Shown here: positions 8,491-17,795 of the stretch, piece after piece | Layout of the letters: every line of letters begins with the position of its first letter | Numbering within the stretch: position 1 is the stretch's first letter | NCBI GenBank assembly: GCA_021323945.1 | Contig: JAJPKA010000020.1 | Coordinates: 620,001 to 684,000, forward strand | Length of the DNA stretch: 64,000 nt | DNA from: Pseudomonadota bacterium | GTDB taxonomy: Bacteria > Desulfobacterota > Binatia > Binatales > Binataceae | Direction: 5' to 3' | Notes under the pieces: generated by a model | The model's input: only the letters and a program-made list of their open reading frames with translations | Database searches by the model: none | Told to the model about the DNA's origin: nothing | Position numbers and translations under genes: made by a program

Positions 8491-9448
8491 GCGCGCGCCA
8501 GTGCGAATTGTTTTCATGGGGACACCGCCACTTGCGGCGCGCATTCTGGAAATTCTGCTCAACTCGCCCAAGCAGCAATGGAGTGTGGTAGCGGTGGTCA
8601 CGCGACCTGATCAGCCTCGCGGGCGGGGCCTGAAGATGGAATCCTCACCGGTTGCTTCGCTGGCTGCAGCTCACGGCCTACCGGTGTTGAAGCCGGTCAG
8701 CGTCAAGACCGCCGAATTTCTCACTACGCTTAAGTCGTTCGAACCCGACCTGCTGATCGTTGCTGGGTTCGGACGAATCTTGCCCAATGAGGTGCTGAAG
8801 GCCGCTCGCATAATGCCGATTAATGTGCACACGTCACTCCTGCCCAAATTCCGAGGGGCTTCGCCCGTAGAAGGAGCCCTTCTGGCGGGTGAGACCGAGA
8901 CCGGAGTGACGATTATGCGAGTCACCGAACGCATGGATGCGGGGCCAATATTATTGCAACGTAAAATTCCCATTACGGGCGACGATACCCAAGGCAGCCT
9001 TAAAGCAAAACTGGCGGAATTAGGCGGCACAGCCCTGCTCGAAGCGCTAGCTCTGCTGAGATGTAATCAACTTTCCGAAACACCCCAGGACGAGAGTCTC
9101 GCCAGTTACACCGCCCCCATTGAAAAGAAGCATGCAACGATCGACTGGCATCACGGGGCCGAGCAGATTGAGCGTATGGTGCGCGCCTACGACCCGTGGC
9201 CTGTCGCGCGTACCAAACTCGGCGACACCGAACTGCTGATTTGGCGCGCCCGGCCGGCCTCCGGCGAGCAGCTTCAACCAGAAGCCGAGCCAGGCACGTT
9301 AGTACGGCTCAGACCGCGACCCGTGGTCAAATGCGGCGAGGGCTGGCTGGAATTATTGGAAGTGCAAGCAGCCGGTAAGCGCCGGATGGATGCAGCCGAT
9401 TTCATGCGCGGTCGCCACGTACCCCAGGGCGTCCGGCTGGGCGCATGA
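8459..9448 (+). CDS. fmt: Methionyl-tRNA formyltransferase
   Basis: Formylates initiator Met-tRNA with 10-formyl-THF. The N-terminal formyltransferase domain has VFMGTP, the 10-formyl-THF/catalytic segment NVHTSLLPKFRGASPVEGA, and the GMR-equivalent ITRP segment RPDQPRGRGL; the C-terminal OB-like domain follows from about residue 215. Length 329 is normal. The ATG at 8459 is preceded by GAGGG and lies inside the end of def. Its stop overlaps the rsmB start (ATGA at 9445-9448). A second, unrelated-in-role formyltransferase domain is found at 62384. Confidence 0.95.
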   Translation: MVSAQPRYASERAPVRIVFMGTPPLAARILEILLNSPKQQWSVVAVVTRPDQPRGRGLKMESSPVASLAAAHGLPVLKPVSVKTAEFLTTLKSFEPDLLIVAGFGRILPNEVLKAARIMPINVHTSLLPKFRGASPVEGALLAGETETGVTIMRVTERMDAGPILLQRKIPITGDDTQGSLKAKLAELGGTALLEALALLRCNQLSETPQDESLASYTAPIEKKHATIDWHHGAEQIERMVRAYDPWPVARTKLGDTELLIWRARPASGEQLQPEAEPGTLVRLRPRPVVKCGEGWLELLEVQAAGKRRMDAADFMRGRHVPQGVRLGA

Positions 9449-10842
9449 AAAGGCAATGTAGTCCGCGTCAAGGACGCTTTTTTCCCGCTCACATGACTGC
9501 TGATCCGCCGCGCCATCTGGTGGCGCGCCGTGTGGCCCTCGAGATCCTGGTGAGGGTTGAACGTGATCGTGCATTTGCCGACGTGCTCTTGGGCCAGCGG
9601 CTCGCTGCGTTCGCTCCGACGGACCGTAGGCTGATAACCCAGTTGGTCCTCGGGACGATCGCGTGGCAGGGTCGCCTCGACTTCGAGCTGTCGCAGTACT
9701 GTCGTTATCCACTCCATGGGCTTGCTCCGGAAGTCCTGGCCGCCTTGCGAATGGGACTCTTTCAATTGCGGCTGCTCAGTCGAATCCCTGATTACGCTGC
9801 GGTCGATACAGCGGTGAGCCTGACACGCGAGTCAGCCGGCAGAGCTGCCGCGGGCTTTGTCAACGCAGTGCTGCGCAGAGCTATTCGTACTCCGGTCGCT
9901 TTGCCAGCGCGCTCTGACGACGAGACGGGGTTCCTTGCGATCACCTATTCTCATCCCCGATGGCTGGTCGAGCGGTTGGTAGAATGGTTCGGCACGAGCG
10001 GCGCAGAGTCACTGATGGCGGCTAACAATCAACCTGCACCGAATGTTATCCGGCTCAATCTCAGGCGCGGAGAACCGCAGGACCTAGCAGCGTCATTGAC
10101 CCGGGATGGGATGAGGGTCGCGCGCTGGGGTCAATTTCCGGAAACCGCAGTTCTCGCGGGAGCCCCGGTATTGATGGGCGAGAGCTGGAAGAGCGGTCTG
10201 TTTCAGCCTCAGGCGGAGGCGTCGCAAATCGTCAGCCGGTTACTGGCTCCTCGCCCTGGTGCGGTTGTTCTCGATTGCGCCGCCGCTCCCGGCGGTAAAG
10301 CCGCTCATTTGGCAGAACTGGTTGGGCCGGAAGGAAGGGTGTTGGCGATTGATCTTAACTTTCGAGGCCTGCTCAAGGCGCGGTCTACTGTGAGTCGGCT
10401 TGGCCATGGCAACGTGCTTTTGGTCTGCGCCGATGCATCAAATGCTTTGCCCCTCCGCCAACATTCGGCCGAGCTGGTTTTGTTGGATGCACCATGTACG
10501 GGGCTCGGCACACTGCGCGAACATCCCGAGATCCGATGGCGTCTGCAGGAGAGCGACATCGAACGGATGGCAAAGCTCCAGAAAAAGATGTTGCGTAAGG
10601 TAGCTGAGGCGGTCGCTCCAGGCGGAGCACTGGTGTATGCGGTCTGCAGCATCGCGCCTCCGGAAGGATCGGACCAGATCCGGGCCTTTTTGGCTGACAA
10701 TCCAGATTTCGCAATCGATCAGACGCCACTCGGTGATCGTCACTTGGCCAAACTTCTCGACGCTGATGGTTGTCTGCGGAGTCGGCCTGACCGCGATGGC
10801 TTGGATGGCTTCTTCGCTGTTCGCCTGAAGCGCAAGCCATAA
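9445..10842 (+). CDS. rsmB: 16S rRNA (cytosine-967-C5)-methyltransferase RsmB
   Basis: A 465-residue m5C methyltransferase. Residues about 25-160 form the NusB-like RNA-binding domain; the SAM-dependent domain follows, with DCAAAPGGKAAHLAE as motif I, DAPCTGLGTLREHPEI with the motif IV Cys, and VYAVCSIAPPE with the motif VI catalytic Cys. The ATG at 9445 shares ATGA with the fmt stop; a second ATG at 9493 (MTADPPRHL) is an equally sensible start because homology begins there. Confidence 0.94.
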   Translation: MKRQCSPRQGRFFPAHMTADPPRHLVARRVALEILVRVERDRAFADVLLGQRLAAFAPTDRRLITQLVLGTIAWQGRLDFELSQYCRYPLHGLAPEVLAALRMGLFQLRLLSRIPDYAAVDTAVSLTRESAGRAAAGFVNAVLRRAIRTPVALPARSDDETGFLAITYSHPRWLVERLVEWFGTSGAESLMAANNQPAPNVIRLNLRRGEPQDLAASLTRDGMRVARWGQFPETAVLAGAPVLMGESWKSGLFQPQAEASQIVSRLLAPRPGAVVLDCAAAPGGKAAHLAELVGPEGRVLAIDLNFRGLLKARSTVSRLGHGNVLLVCADASNALPLRQHSAELVLLDAPCTGLGTLREHPEIRWRLQESDIERMAKLQKKMLRKVAEAVAPGGALVYAVCSIAPPEGSDQIRAFLADNPDFAIDQTPLGDRHLAKLLDADGCLRSRPDRDGLDGFFAVRLKRKP

Positions 10843-10975
10843 CACAGCTTCGACCCAGGTTCCCAATGCTGAGGCGCCATCACTCGACCCCATTTGGACT
10901 CGAACACCTGGAATCTATTCACCCATTTATCTGGTGGCGATTTAGCTGGCGCCCAGGAAGCGGCTATAATTCGGC

Positions 10976-10992
10976 ATGGCCAGCATTTTGCG
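10976..10992 (+). promoter_or_regulatory. Sigma-54-like -24/-12 element upstream of rpe, overlapping a TATAAT box
   Basis: TGGC (10977-10980), seven bases, then TTGC (10988-10991) gives the GG-N10-GC spacing of sigma-54 promoters, 31 nt before rpe. The preceding base is A rather than a pyrimidine. A perfect TATAAT sits at 10965-10970 without a good -35, so an ordinary sigma-70 start is an equally good reading. Confidence 0.3.
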
Positions 10993-11022
10993 AGCCGCTG
11001 ATTTAAGCCTGCCGAGATACCA

Positions 11023-11712
11023 ATGTCGCACAGTTTCAAAATTGCTCCTTCGATTCTCGCGGCCGATTTTACCCGCCTAGGCGAAGAGGTCCACAGGATT
11101 GAGCAGGCGGGCGCTGACCTGATTCATTTCGACGTGATGGACGGTCATTTTGTGCCCAATCTTTCCTTTGGGTTACCGGTGCTAGAGGCCGTGCGGAAGA
11201 TTACGGATCTCCCATTAGACGTGCATCTGATGATCGACAATCCGGAACGCTATCTTGAGGAATTCGTCCACGCCGGCGCCAATTCGATCTCAGTCCATGC
11301 AGAAGTTTGTCAACAGCTGCCAAGGATTGCCGATCGGCTGCACCAGTTGGGAGTTCGCGCAGCTGTTGCCATTAATCCCGAGACCGAGCCGGAAAGAGTG
11401 ATCGAGGCGGCTTCACATTTGGACATGATCCTGGTGATGAGTGTACATCCCGGGTTCGGCGGCCAAGGATTTATCGAGGAAAGCACGGGCAAGCTCAGAC
11501 GCGTCCGGCAAGCGCTCCAGCAACGCGGTCTCGACCTTGACGTCGAAGTGGACGGTGGCATTAAGGTGGGGAACATCAGGATGGTAGCGGAGGCGGGGGC
11601 GAATGTTTTCGTGTCCGGCTCCGGTATCTTCGGCCAACCGGATTACAACGAGATAATTCGCCGCATGCGCGCTGAGCTTACGGCGGTCAACGCAGCCGAC
11701 AAAACGGTGTGA
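11023..11712 (+). CDS. rpe: Ribulose-phosphate 3-epimerase
   Basis: Interconverts ribulose-5-phosphate and xylulose-5-phosphate. The TIM barrel is complete in 229 residues: APSILAADF at the N-terminus, HFDVMDGHFVPN with the metal-binding His and catalytic Asp, LDVHLMI, MSVHPGFGGQ (phosphate and metal site), VDGGI and the final SGSGIFG. It follows rsmB after 180 nt, an arrangement common in bacteria. Confidence 0.96.
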   Translation: MSHSFKIAPSILAADFTRLGEEVHRIEQAGADLIHFDVMDGHFVPNLSFGLPVLEAVRKITDLPLDVHLMIDNPERYLEEFVHAGANSISVHAEVCQQLPRIADRLHQLGVRAAVAINPETEPERVIEAASHLDMILVMSVHPGFGGQGFIEESTGKLRRVRQALQQRGLDLDVEVDGGIKVGNIRMVAEAGANVFVSGSGIFGQPDYNEIIRRMRAELTAVNAADKTV

Positions 11713-11809
11713 GGCACTCGACCTGCAACCCCTCAGTCGTGCCTCGCCTTCGGTGCAAAGGGGTGGTATAAAAGAGTCCCATCTGGAGCGGAGCTTGTTT
11801 CGAAATCGA

Positions 11810-11887
11810 CGGGGTGTAGCTCAGCCTGGCTAGAGCACTGCGTTCGGGACGCAGGAGTCGCTGGTTCAAATCCAGTCACCCCGACCA
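11810..11887 (+). tRNA. tRNA-Pro, anticodon CGG
   Basis: A 7-bp acceptor stem pairs CGGGGTG (11810-11816) with CACCCCG (11877-11883). The anticodon stem is CTGCG/CGCAG around the loop TTCGGGA, giving anticodon CGG (proline). The T-arm contains GGTTCAAATCC. The 3' CCA is encoded (11885-11887). It lies between rpe and plsY. A bulged hairpin at 11711-11745, just after rpe, may separate the transcripts but has no T-tract. Confidence 0.95.
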
Positions 11888-11903
11888 TACCAAACAGACG
11901 CGG

Positions 11904-12518
11904 ATGAATAGACTGGTAGTCGCGGCATTAGTCTTGATGGGGTACTTGTGTGGCGCGATTCCAGTCGGGGTACTAGTTGGTCGCTTATGGGGATTTGATC
12001 CACGAGTGGTCGGCTCCGGCAATATTGGTACCACGAATGTGACGCGAGCGGGAGGCAAAATCCCGGGGCTCCTTACCTTCGTTGCAGATGTGGTCAAGGG
12101 GCTAACTCCAGTCGAGGTTGCTCGTTGGATCGTGGGTTTGGCGCCCAGCCTGCTAGCAACTGTAGCGCTAGCAGCGTTCTTGGGTTCCATAGCATCCGTT
12201 TTTCTGCGATTTCGGGGAGGTCGGGGAGTGGCCACTTCCTTTGGCGTGTGGCTTGCGCTCGCGCCTAAACCAATCGGGATCGTAGCTGTGGTATTCGCTG
12301 CCTCGCTGGCATTGACACGAATCGTTTCCTTGGCTTCTTTGATGGCAGCGCTGGCACTGCCGCCTACAGTTGCTGCGTGGGATTGCCCTGCGCCTTATCT
12401 TCTGACTTCGATCATTATGACCGGTCTGGTGCTCTTGCGTCATAGCGAGAACATCGCGCGGTTGATAAGAGGGGAAGAGCCATCGATCCGCGATAAGGTA
12501 GCAAAGGCGCGACAGTAA
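11904..12518 (+). CDS. plsY: Glycerol-3-phosphate acyltransferase PlsY
   Basis: An integral membrane enzyme that makes lysophosphatidic acid from acyl-phosphate and glycerol-3-phosphate, the first step of phospholipid synthesis. The 204-residue protein has the family signature GSGNIGTTNVTR (about 37-48), the second motif RFRGGRGVATSFG (about 108-120) and HSENIARLIRGEE near the C-terminus, between about five hydrophobic segments. It starts 17 nt after the tRNA-Pro gene. Confidence 0.95.
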   Translation: MNRLVVAALVLMGYLCGAIPVGVLVGRLWGFDPRVVGSGNIGTTNVTRAGGKIPGLLTFVADVVKGLTPVEVARWIVGLAPSLLATVALAAFLGSIASVFLRFRGGRGVATSFGVWLALAPKPIGIVAVVFAASLALTRIVSLASLMAALALPPTVAAWDCPAPYLLTSIIMTGLVLLRHSENIARLIRGEEPSIRDKVAKARQ

Positions 12519-12618
12519 GAAGACCGCACCTCCGATGAAGATCTGCTGAATACATAGTCATTAGCCCCGATGAGTTACGCATCTATCCCCGTCACCGCTG
12601 GTCGCGCAAGCAATGGAG

Positions 12619-12635
12619 CTGGCCTATACGTTGCA
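12619..12635 (+). promoter_or_regulatory. Sigma-54-type promoter (-24/-12) of glnB
   Basis: CTGGC (12619-12623), then CTATACG, then TTGCA (12631-12635), with exactly ten bases between the GG and GC cores, matches the YTGGCAC-N5-TTGCW consensus. It lies about 130 nt before glnB, in the correct direction. PII genes (glnK type) are often sigma-54/NtrC controlled. A TATAAA-like box at about 12716 could give a second start. Confidence 0.55.
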
Positions 12636-12751
12636 TGCGAGTCAGCAGGCCCTGCCCAGCCGACGATCTGCCTCGGCTGCTCGGCGAGCGTGAAAACATG
12701 TTATACGTAGACGTGCTATAAAAAATGAAATGCTGAGTTCCCCGCTGCTAG

Positions 12752-13528
<777 letters not shown>

Positions 13529-13535
13529 AATGCCC

Positions 13536-13564
13536 TCCAAATCGACCAATTCCAAATCGACCAA
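13536..13564. repeat. 15-bp tandem duplication in the lipoprotein leader
   Basis: TCCAAATCGACCAA occurs twice with a period of 15 bp (13536-13549 and 13551-13564), immediately upstream of the lipoprotein ribosome binding site. It probably arose by slippage; it could act as a repeated operator. Confidence 0.7.
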
Positions 13565-13634
13565 CAAAATTGTTCTGGTCTGCCGATTGATGATACTTTG
13601 ACATCCTGTCCGTAGGGAACCTTTTTCGCCTGCG

Positions 13635-14258
13635 ATGCGCTCAGCTGCACTTCATCCTGCCATTTCTAAACATTCGTTGACCGAGTCCCTGACCATCGGG
13701 CAGCATGAAATATCTCGAACAATCCGAATCGGCCTTATCTCGGACACTCATATTCCAGAGGCGTGCGAAAATATTCCAGCTCGGGCTTTGGAGGTTTTTC
13801 AGGGCGTCGAGCTGATAATGCATGCTGGCGACGTGTACGTAAATCGCGTACTGGATGAACTGGAGCGGGTCGCCCCGGTTATCGCGGCTATTGGGAACGG
13901 CGATGAAGGGCTTGACGGTCATAAGTTTAAACTGGAGCTCGACCCCCGGGTCAGCGCCGCTCATCTGGTGAGTGTGGGTCGGTGGGAGATAGGGTTAGTC
14001 CATGCTCTGCCGACCCCGGACGAGACCTCCGAAGCGGTTTTCCTTAGCTCGATGAGGCACTACTTCGGCCGACCCGTGGATGTCCTGGTAATGGGTCACA
14101 GTCATATCGAGGGAGTTGTAAAATTTCGAAGAACGCTGGTGGTTAATCCCGGCAGCGCTACCCTCCCGCGCAATCTGGTCGGGGTACCGGGCACAGTCGG
14201 AATCCTCGAGATCTCACCGAACGGCGAACTAACGACCAAGATCGTCAAACTGGAATAG
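13635..14258 (+). CDS. Metallophosphoesterase of the YfcE/MJ0936 family
   Basis: A 207-residue calcineurin-like phosphodiesterase. The metal-binding motifs are in order: SDTH (about 37-40), HAGDVY (about 67-72), GNGDE (in place of the usual GNCD), LVHA, and GHSHIEG. Family members are small Mn/Ni-dependent phosphodiesterases active on model substrates; the natural substrate is unknown. About 30 residues precede the first motif, so the true start may be later. It is divergent from the lipoprotein gene. Confidence 0.85.
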   Translation: MRSAALHPAISKHSLTESLTIGQHEISRTIRIGLISDTHIPEACENIPARALEVFQGVELIMHAGDVYVNRVLDELERVAPVIAAIGNGDEGLDGHKFKLELDPRVSAAHLVSVGRWEIGLVHALPTPDETSEAVFLSSMRHYFGRPVDVLVMGHSHIEGVVKFRRTLVVNPGSATLPRNLVGVPGTVGILEISPNGELTTKIVKLE

Positions 14259-14498
14259 TTCGACCAACAGTGGCGATGGGAGATGTTCGCTGACTGTCGC
14301 CAGATTCCGGTTCGTTTGCCATGATTAGACTCGTCATGCGCTGATCGTTGAAGTGGCTAAGAATTGTCAGCAATTGCGATTCTCAATTACATTGAAGAGA
14401 CTCGTTAGCTGAAGGATTGTTTGGCGCTGGCGCACGCTGATCTTAATTTGCGCCCGCCGAGCCATTTAGGCAGAGTACCTCGAGCAGGAGAGACACGT

Positions 14499-15839
14499 TT
14501 GTCGGTAGCAACTGAAACAGCCCCGAGACGCGCGGTCACGATGGAAAAGATCGTGAACTTGTGTAAGCGTCGCGGCCTCGTATTCCCAACCAGCGATATA
14601 TATGGCGGACTAGGCTCCACCTGGGACTATGGACCCGCTGGCGTTGAACTCAAACGCAATATCAAAGAGGCTTGGTGGCGCGACATCGTTCAATCTCGGA
14701 ACGATGTGATTGGGCTTGACAGCGCAATCCTACAACACCCCCGGACGTGGGAGGCTTCGGGCCACCTGCAAAACTTCACCGATCCGCTGGTCGACTGCAA
14801 AGGCTGTAAGCAGCGGTTTCGGGCTGATCAGGTGAATGGCCGACGATGCCCAGAATGCGGTGGAGAGCTCACTGAGGCTCGTCAGTTTAACTTGATGTTT
14901 AGGACCTTTATTGGTCCGGTGGAGGACACAGCCAGCACCATTTACCTTCGTCCCGAAACAGCCCAGGGTATCTTCAGCAACTTCGCCAATGTGATCGATA
15001 CCCAACGCGTCAAGTTACCGTTTGGCGTGGCCCAAACCGGCAAGTCGTTCCGTAACGAGATAACTCCCGGGAATTTTATTTTTCGCACGCGTGAATTCGA
15101 GCAGATGGAGATGGAGTTCTTCGTCCGGCCGAACACCGATGAGGAGCTGAAATGGTTTGAATATTGGGTTCAGGCTCGTTTCCAGTGGTACGTGAAGTAC
15201 GGTATAAATCCCGCCCACTTGCGGCTTCGTCCGCATGCGCAGGACGAACTTTCGCATTACTCGCGCGGGACCACTGATATTGAATACCTGTACCCGTTCG
15301 GATGGGGCGAGTTGGAGGGGATCGCGCGGCGTGGCAGTTTCGACCTGGATCAGCACGCCAAGTTCAGCGGCAAGGACCTGAGCTACTTCGACGAGGAGAG
15401 CAAGAGCCGCGTGCGCCCGTGGGTTATCGAGCCCGCGGCCGGTGTCGACCGCGCCATGCTCGCTTTTCTACTCGACGCCTATGATGAGGACGTGGTCGAG
15501 GGCGAAGAGCGCATCGTACTTCGTCTGGATCCGAGGCTAGCGCCGATTAAAGTTGCGGTATTTCCCTTACTGCGCAAAGGGGGCCAGCCGGAAAAAGCGG
15601 ATAAGGTTCGCGAGATGTTGCAGCGCCACTTTACAGTCGCCTACGACCAGGCCGGTTCCATCGGGCGGCGGTACCGACGAATGGATGAAATTGGCACTCC
15701 ATTTGCCGTGACTATCGACCATCAGACGATGCAGGATGATACGGTTACGCTGCGCGACCGTGATTCAACTGAACAGGTTCGAATTCCCATAGCGGGACTG
15801 GTCAACACGTTGATTGAACGGATTGGTTGGCACTGCTGA
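14499..15839 (+). CDS. glyS: Glycyl-tRNA synthetase (alpha2 type)
   Basis: A class-II synthetase of the eukaryote/archaeal/Gram-positive-like alpha2 type, a single chain of about 446 residues, not the alpha2beta2 GlyQ/GlyS type. It begins close to MEKIVNLCKRRGLVFPTSDIYGG, has a zinc-binding pair CKGC/CPEC, motif 2 (FRNEITPGNFIFRTREFEQMEME, cited as positions about 200-225) and a C-terminal anticodon-binding domain. The TTG at 14499 has AGGAGA 7 nt before it; alternatives are TTG 14421 (longer) or ATG 14541. The N-terminal sequence of the alternatives is not conserved. Confidence 0.93.
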   Translation: MSVATETAPRRAVTMEKIVNLCKRRGLVFPTSDIYGGLGSTWDYGPAGVELKRNIKEAWWRDIVQSRNDVIGLDSAILQHPRTWEASGHLQNFTDPLVDCKGCKQRFRADQVNGRRCPECGGELTEARQFNLMFRTFIGPVEDTASTIYLRPETAQGIFSNFANVIDTQRVKLPFGVAQTGKSFRNEITPGNFIFRTREFEQMEMEFFVRPNTDEELKWFEYWVQARFQWYVKYGINPAHLRLRPHAQDELSHYSRGTTDIEYLYPFGWGELEGIARRGSFDLDQHAKFSGKDLSYFDEESKSRVRPWVIEPAAGVDRAMLAFLLDAYDEDVVEGEERIVLRLDPRLAPIKVAVFPLLRKGGQPEKADKVREMLQRHFTVAYDQAGSIGRRYRRMDEIGTPFAVTIDHQTMQDDTVTLRDRDSTEQVRIPIAGLVNTLIERIGWHC

Positions 15840-15882
15840 GCAGCTGCGCAAGGACGGATTTCGCCCGCAACATAGAGAGAAG

Positions 15883-16323
15883 TCACCTGCGGGGAGCGGG
15901 CTGCAGCGTACCAGTCGGGGTTCGGGGTCTTTTGTCTTTCGGCGATGCAGAGCGTCTCGTCCTCGCAGAAGGTGGCTGCCGCAGGGGTGAAAATCCCATG
16001 TAAGGCGCCAGCGCCGGAGCCTGCGCTGGAAGTTGTGCCCGCGCCCGATCGTCGCGCAACATCGCGTAGATCAGTGCATTCGCGAGAAGAATCTTAAGCA
16101 GGGCAAAAACCAGCACGAATGCCGACATTATCAGCACGTCGGTCCAGGTATTGGAAACCATCGCAACAACCGCTACGCACATCACGACGGCGGTAATAAA
16201 AAATGAACCGACAAGAATGAGAAGCGAGCGACGCGTTTCCGGCGAATCCTTTTCGGGTGCTACCTTCGCTCGCAGTTGGCGGATGACCGGACGCGGGCGC
16301 TCGAATCTGATAATTGAACCCAT
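15883..16323 (-). CDS. Hypothetical two-helix membrane protein
   Basis: A 146-residue protein; ATG 16321-16323 is chosen for the GGAGGA 6-8 nt before it. Two hydrophobic helices (about 37-60 and 65-90) are flanked by a basic N-terminal segment (IIRFERPRPVIRQLRAK) and a long C-terminal tail rich in Pro, Arg and Ala, probably unstructured and cytoplasmic. No family is recognised. Confidence 0.65.
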   Translation of the reverse strand: MGSIIRFERPRPVIRQLRAKVAPEKDSPETRRSLLILVGSFFITAVVMCVAVVAMVSNTWTDVLIMSAFVLVFALLKILLANALIYAMLRDDRARAQLPAQAPALAPYMGFSPLRQPPSARTRRSASPKDKRPRTPTGTLQPAPRR

Positions 16324-16747
16324 TGCCGTCCTCCTCCGCCGGGATTTCTGGCCAGGTGCATAGTCACGGCCGGCAGAGATTCTCGACGGTATTGTAGCGA
16401 AGCCGCGATGCAAACCAAAAAGCGATCGCTTGCGTAGTTAATGCGGTACAATAAATCCGCGGGCCGCCGTTCACTGCCGAGAACTTAAGACTGCCCTTGT
16501 CAAAGACTGGGCCAAATCAATCCGATAACGGAGCGGGTTAATCAAGCTACCGGACTCTCGGGTTGAGGCCTCGGGCGGGCGCCGGAAGCAATTCCGGACG
16601 CCGATTTAGTTCGCTGACGGCGATCCCCGTGGCTGAGAGCAGCTCGAATAGACCAGGTTACCCTCGTTCAGCCACTCGAGCGCTCTTAGTGTTTGTGTGA
16701 TTCCGCTGCTCACTTGGCTTGGCGGCAGCTTCTACCGAGTAGCTGAC
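16324..16747. other. Intergenic stretch without a recognisable gene
   Basis: 424 nt between two leftward genes. It holds a hairpin at 16578-16602 (GGCGCCGGAA with TTCCGG-A-CGCC, ten pairs, one bulged A, loop GCAA) without a T-tract on either side. No coding frame of protein character is seen. Confidence 0.5.
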
Positions 16748-17500
16748 TTATACGGCATTGAGACCCCCGTCGACGACGAACTCGGCACCAGTGACGTAAG
16801 AGGCATCATCACTGGCGAGGAAAAGGACCACGTTGGCGACTTCTTCAGGGCTGCCCTCGCGTCCCATTGGCAGGATCGTGTGAAAGGCGCGGCGCTGTTC
16901 GGGGGGTATGATGTCGATCATCTGGGTCGAGATCAGGCCGGGGTGAACCGAATTGACCCGGATATTTTCGCGAGCGTATTGTACCGCGGCCGCTTTGGAC
17001 AACAGCCTGACTGCGCCCTTGGTACCGTGATATGCAGTCGACCCGGTCGAGCCGGTCAGACCGGCAACTGAGGAAATATTAATAATCGAGCCGCCACCGC
17101 GCTGGCGCATGGCGGGGACGGCGGTCTTCATTCCGAGCCACACCCCTTTCTGATTGATGTTGACGATCGTGTCCCAGAGCTCTTCGGAAGTGTCTTCGAG
17201 TCCAGCCATGTGGAAAATGCCGGCATTGTTGACCAGGATATCCAGTCCCCCGAACTGGCGCTGGCACGTATCAACCGCCGCCCGCCAGTCAGCGGCGCGT
17301 GTGACGTCTAAATGGACCGCGACGGCGGCTTGTTCCCCCGCTTTTGCGGAAATCTCGTTTGCGAGTTGCCGCGCCTGATCATCGAGCACGTCGCCGACAA
17401 CCACCTTTGCTCCTTCGCGCACGAACAGGCGGGCTTCGGCGGCACCTTGCCCGCGCGCTCCTCCTGAAATCAGAGCAATCTTGCCTTTGAGTCGGTCCAT
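16748..17500 (-). CDS. Short-chain dehydrogenase/reductase
   Basis: A classical NAD(P)-dependent SDR of 250 residues. ATG 17498-17500 is chosen because AGGAGG precedes it by 7 nt. It has SGGARGQG for dinucleotide binding, Asp at the end of the second strand (VVVGDV), NNAG, the catalytic Ser in NISSVAG and the Y-x3-K pair in AYHGTKG. The sequence is close in style to 3-alpha/20-beta-hydroxysteroid dehydrogenase-like enzymes. Substrate unknown. Confidence 0.88.
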   Translation of the reverse strand: MDRLKGKIALISGGARGQGAAEARLFVREGAKVVVGDVLDDQARQLANEISAKAGEQAAVAVHLDVTRAADWRAAVDTCQRQFGGLDILVNNAGIFHMAGLEDTSEELWDTIVNINQKGVWLGMKTAVPAMRQRGGGSIINISSVAGLTGSTGSTAYHGTKGAVRLLSKAAAVQYARENIRVNSVHPGLISTQMIDIIPPEQRRAFHTILPMGREGSPEEVANVVLFLASDDASYVTGAEFVVDGGLNAV

Positions 17501-17795
17501 CGCGGGGCCTCCTGAGAGAAGTGGCATTGATCCATATCAGGACGGGCACGGGATGAGAAATACTACCAAACCATGCTTCACTAAAGCGCACCAGGCCAGC
17601 CAGTCAGCATGGGCGGACAACCTTGTTTGCTTGACATTTTGCAGGCGAGATGGCAACGCTACCCATTAGAAACGGGCAGTTAGTGCCACTGCTATGGCTA
17701 ATTGCGATGGCAACCTGCCGGGGTCGAACGACAGCGAGTTATGAACCGCTGACCAACTCTTAACCGTCGCTCGCAGAGCGAAAGGATGGCCCGCC

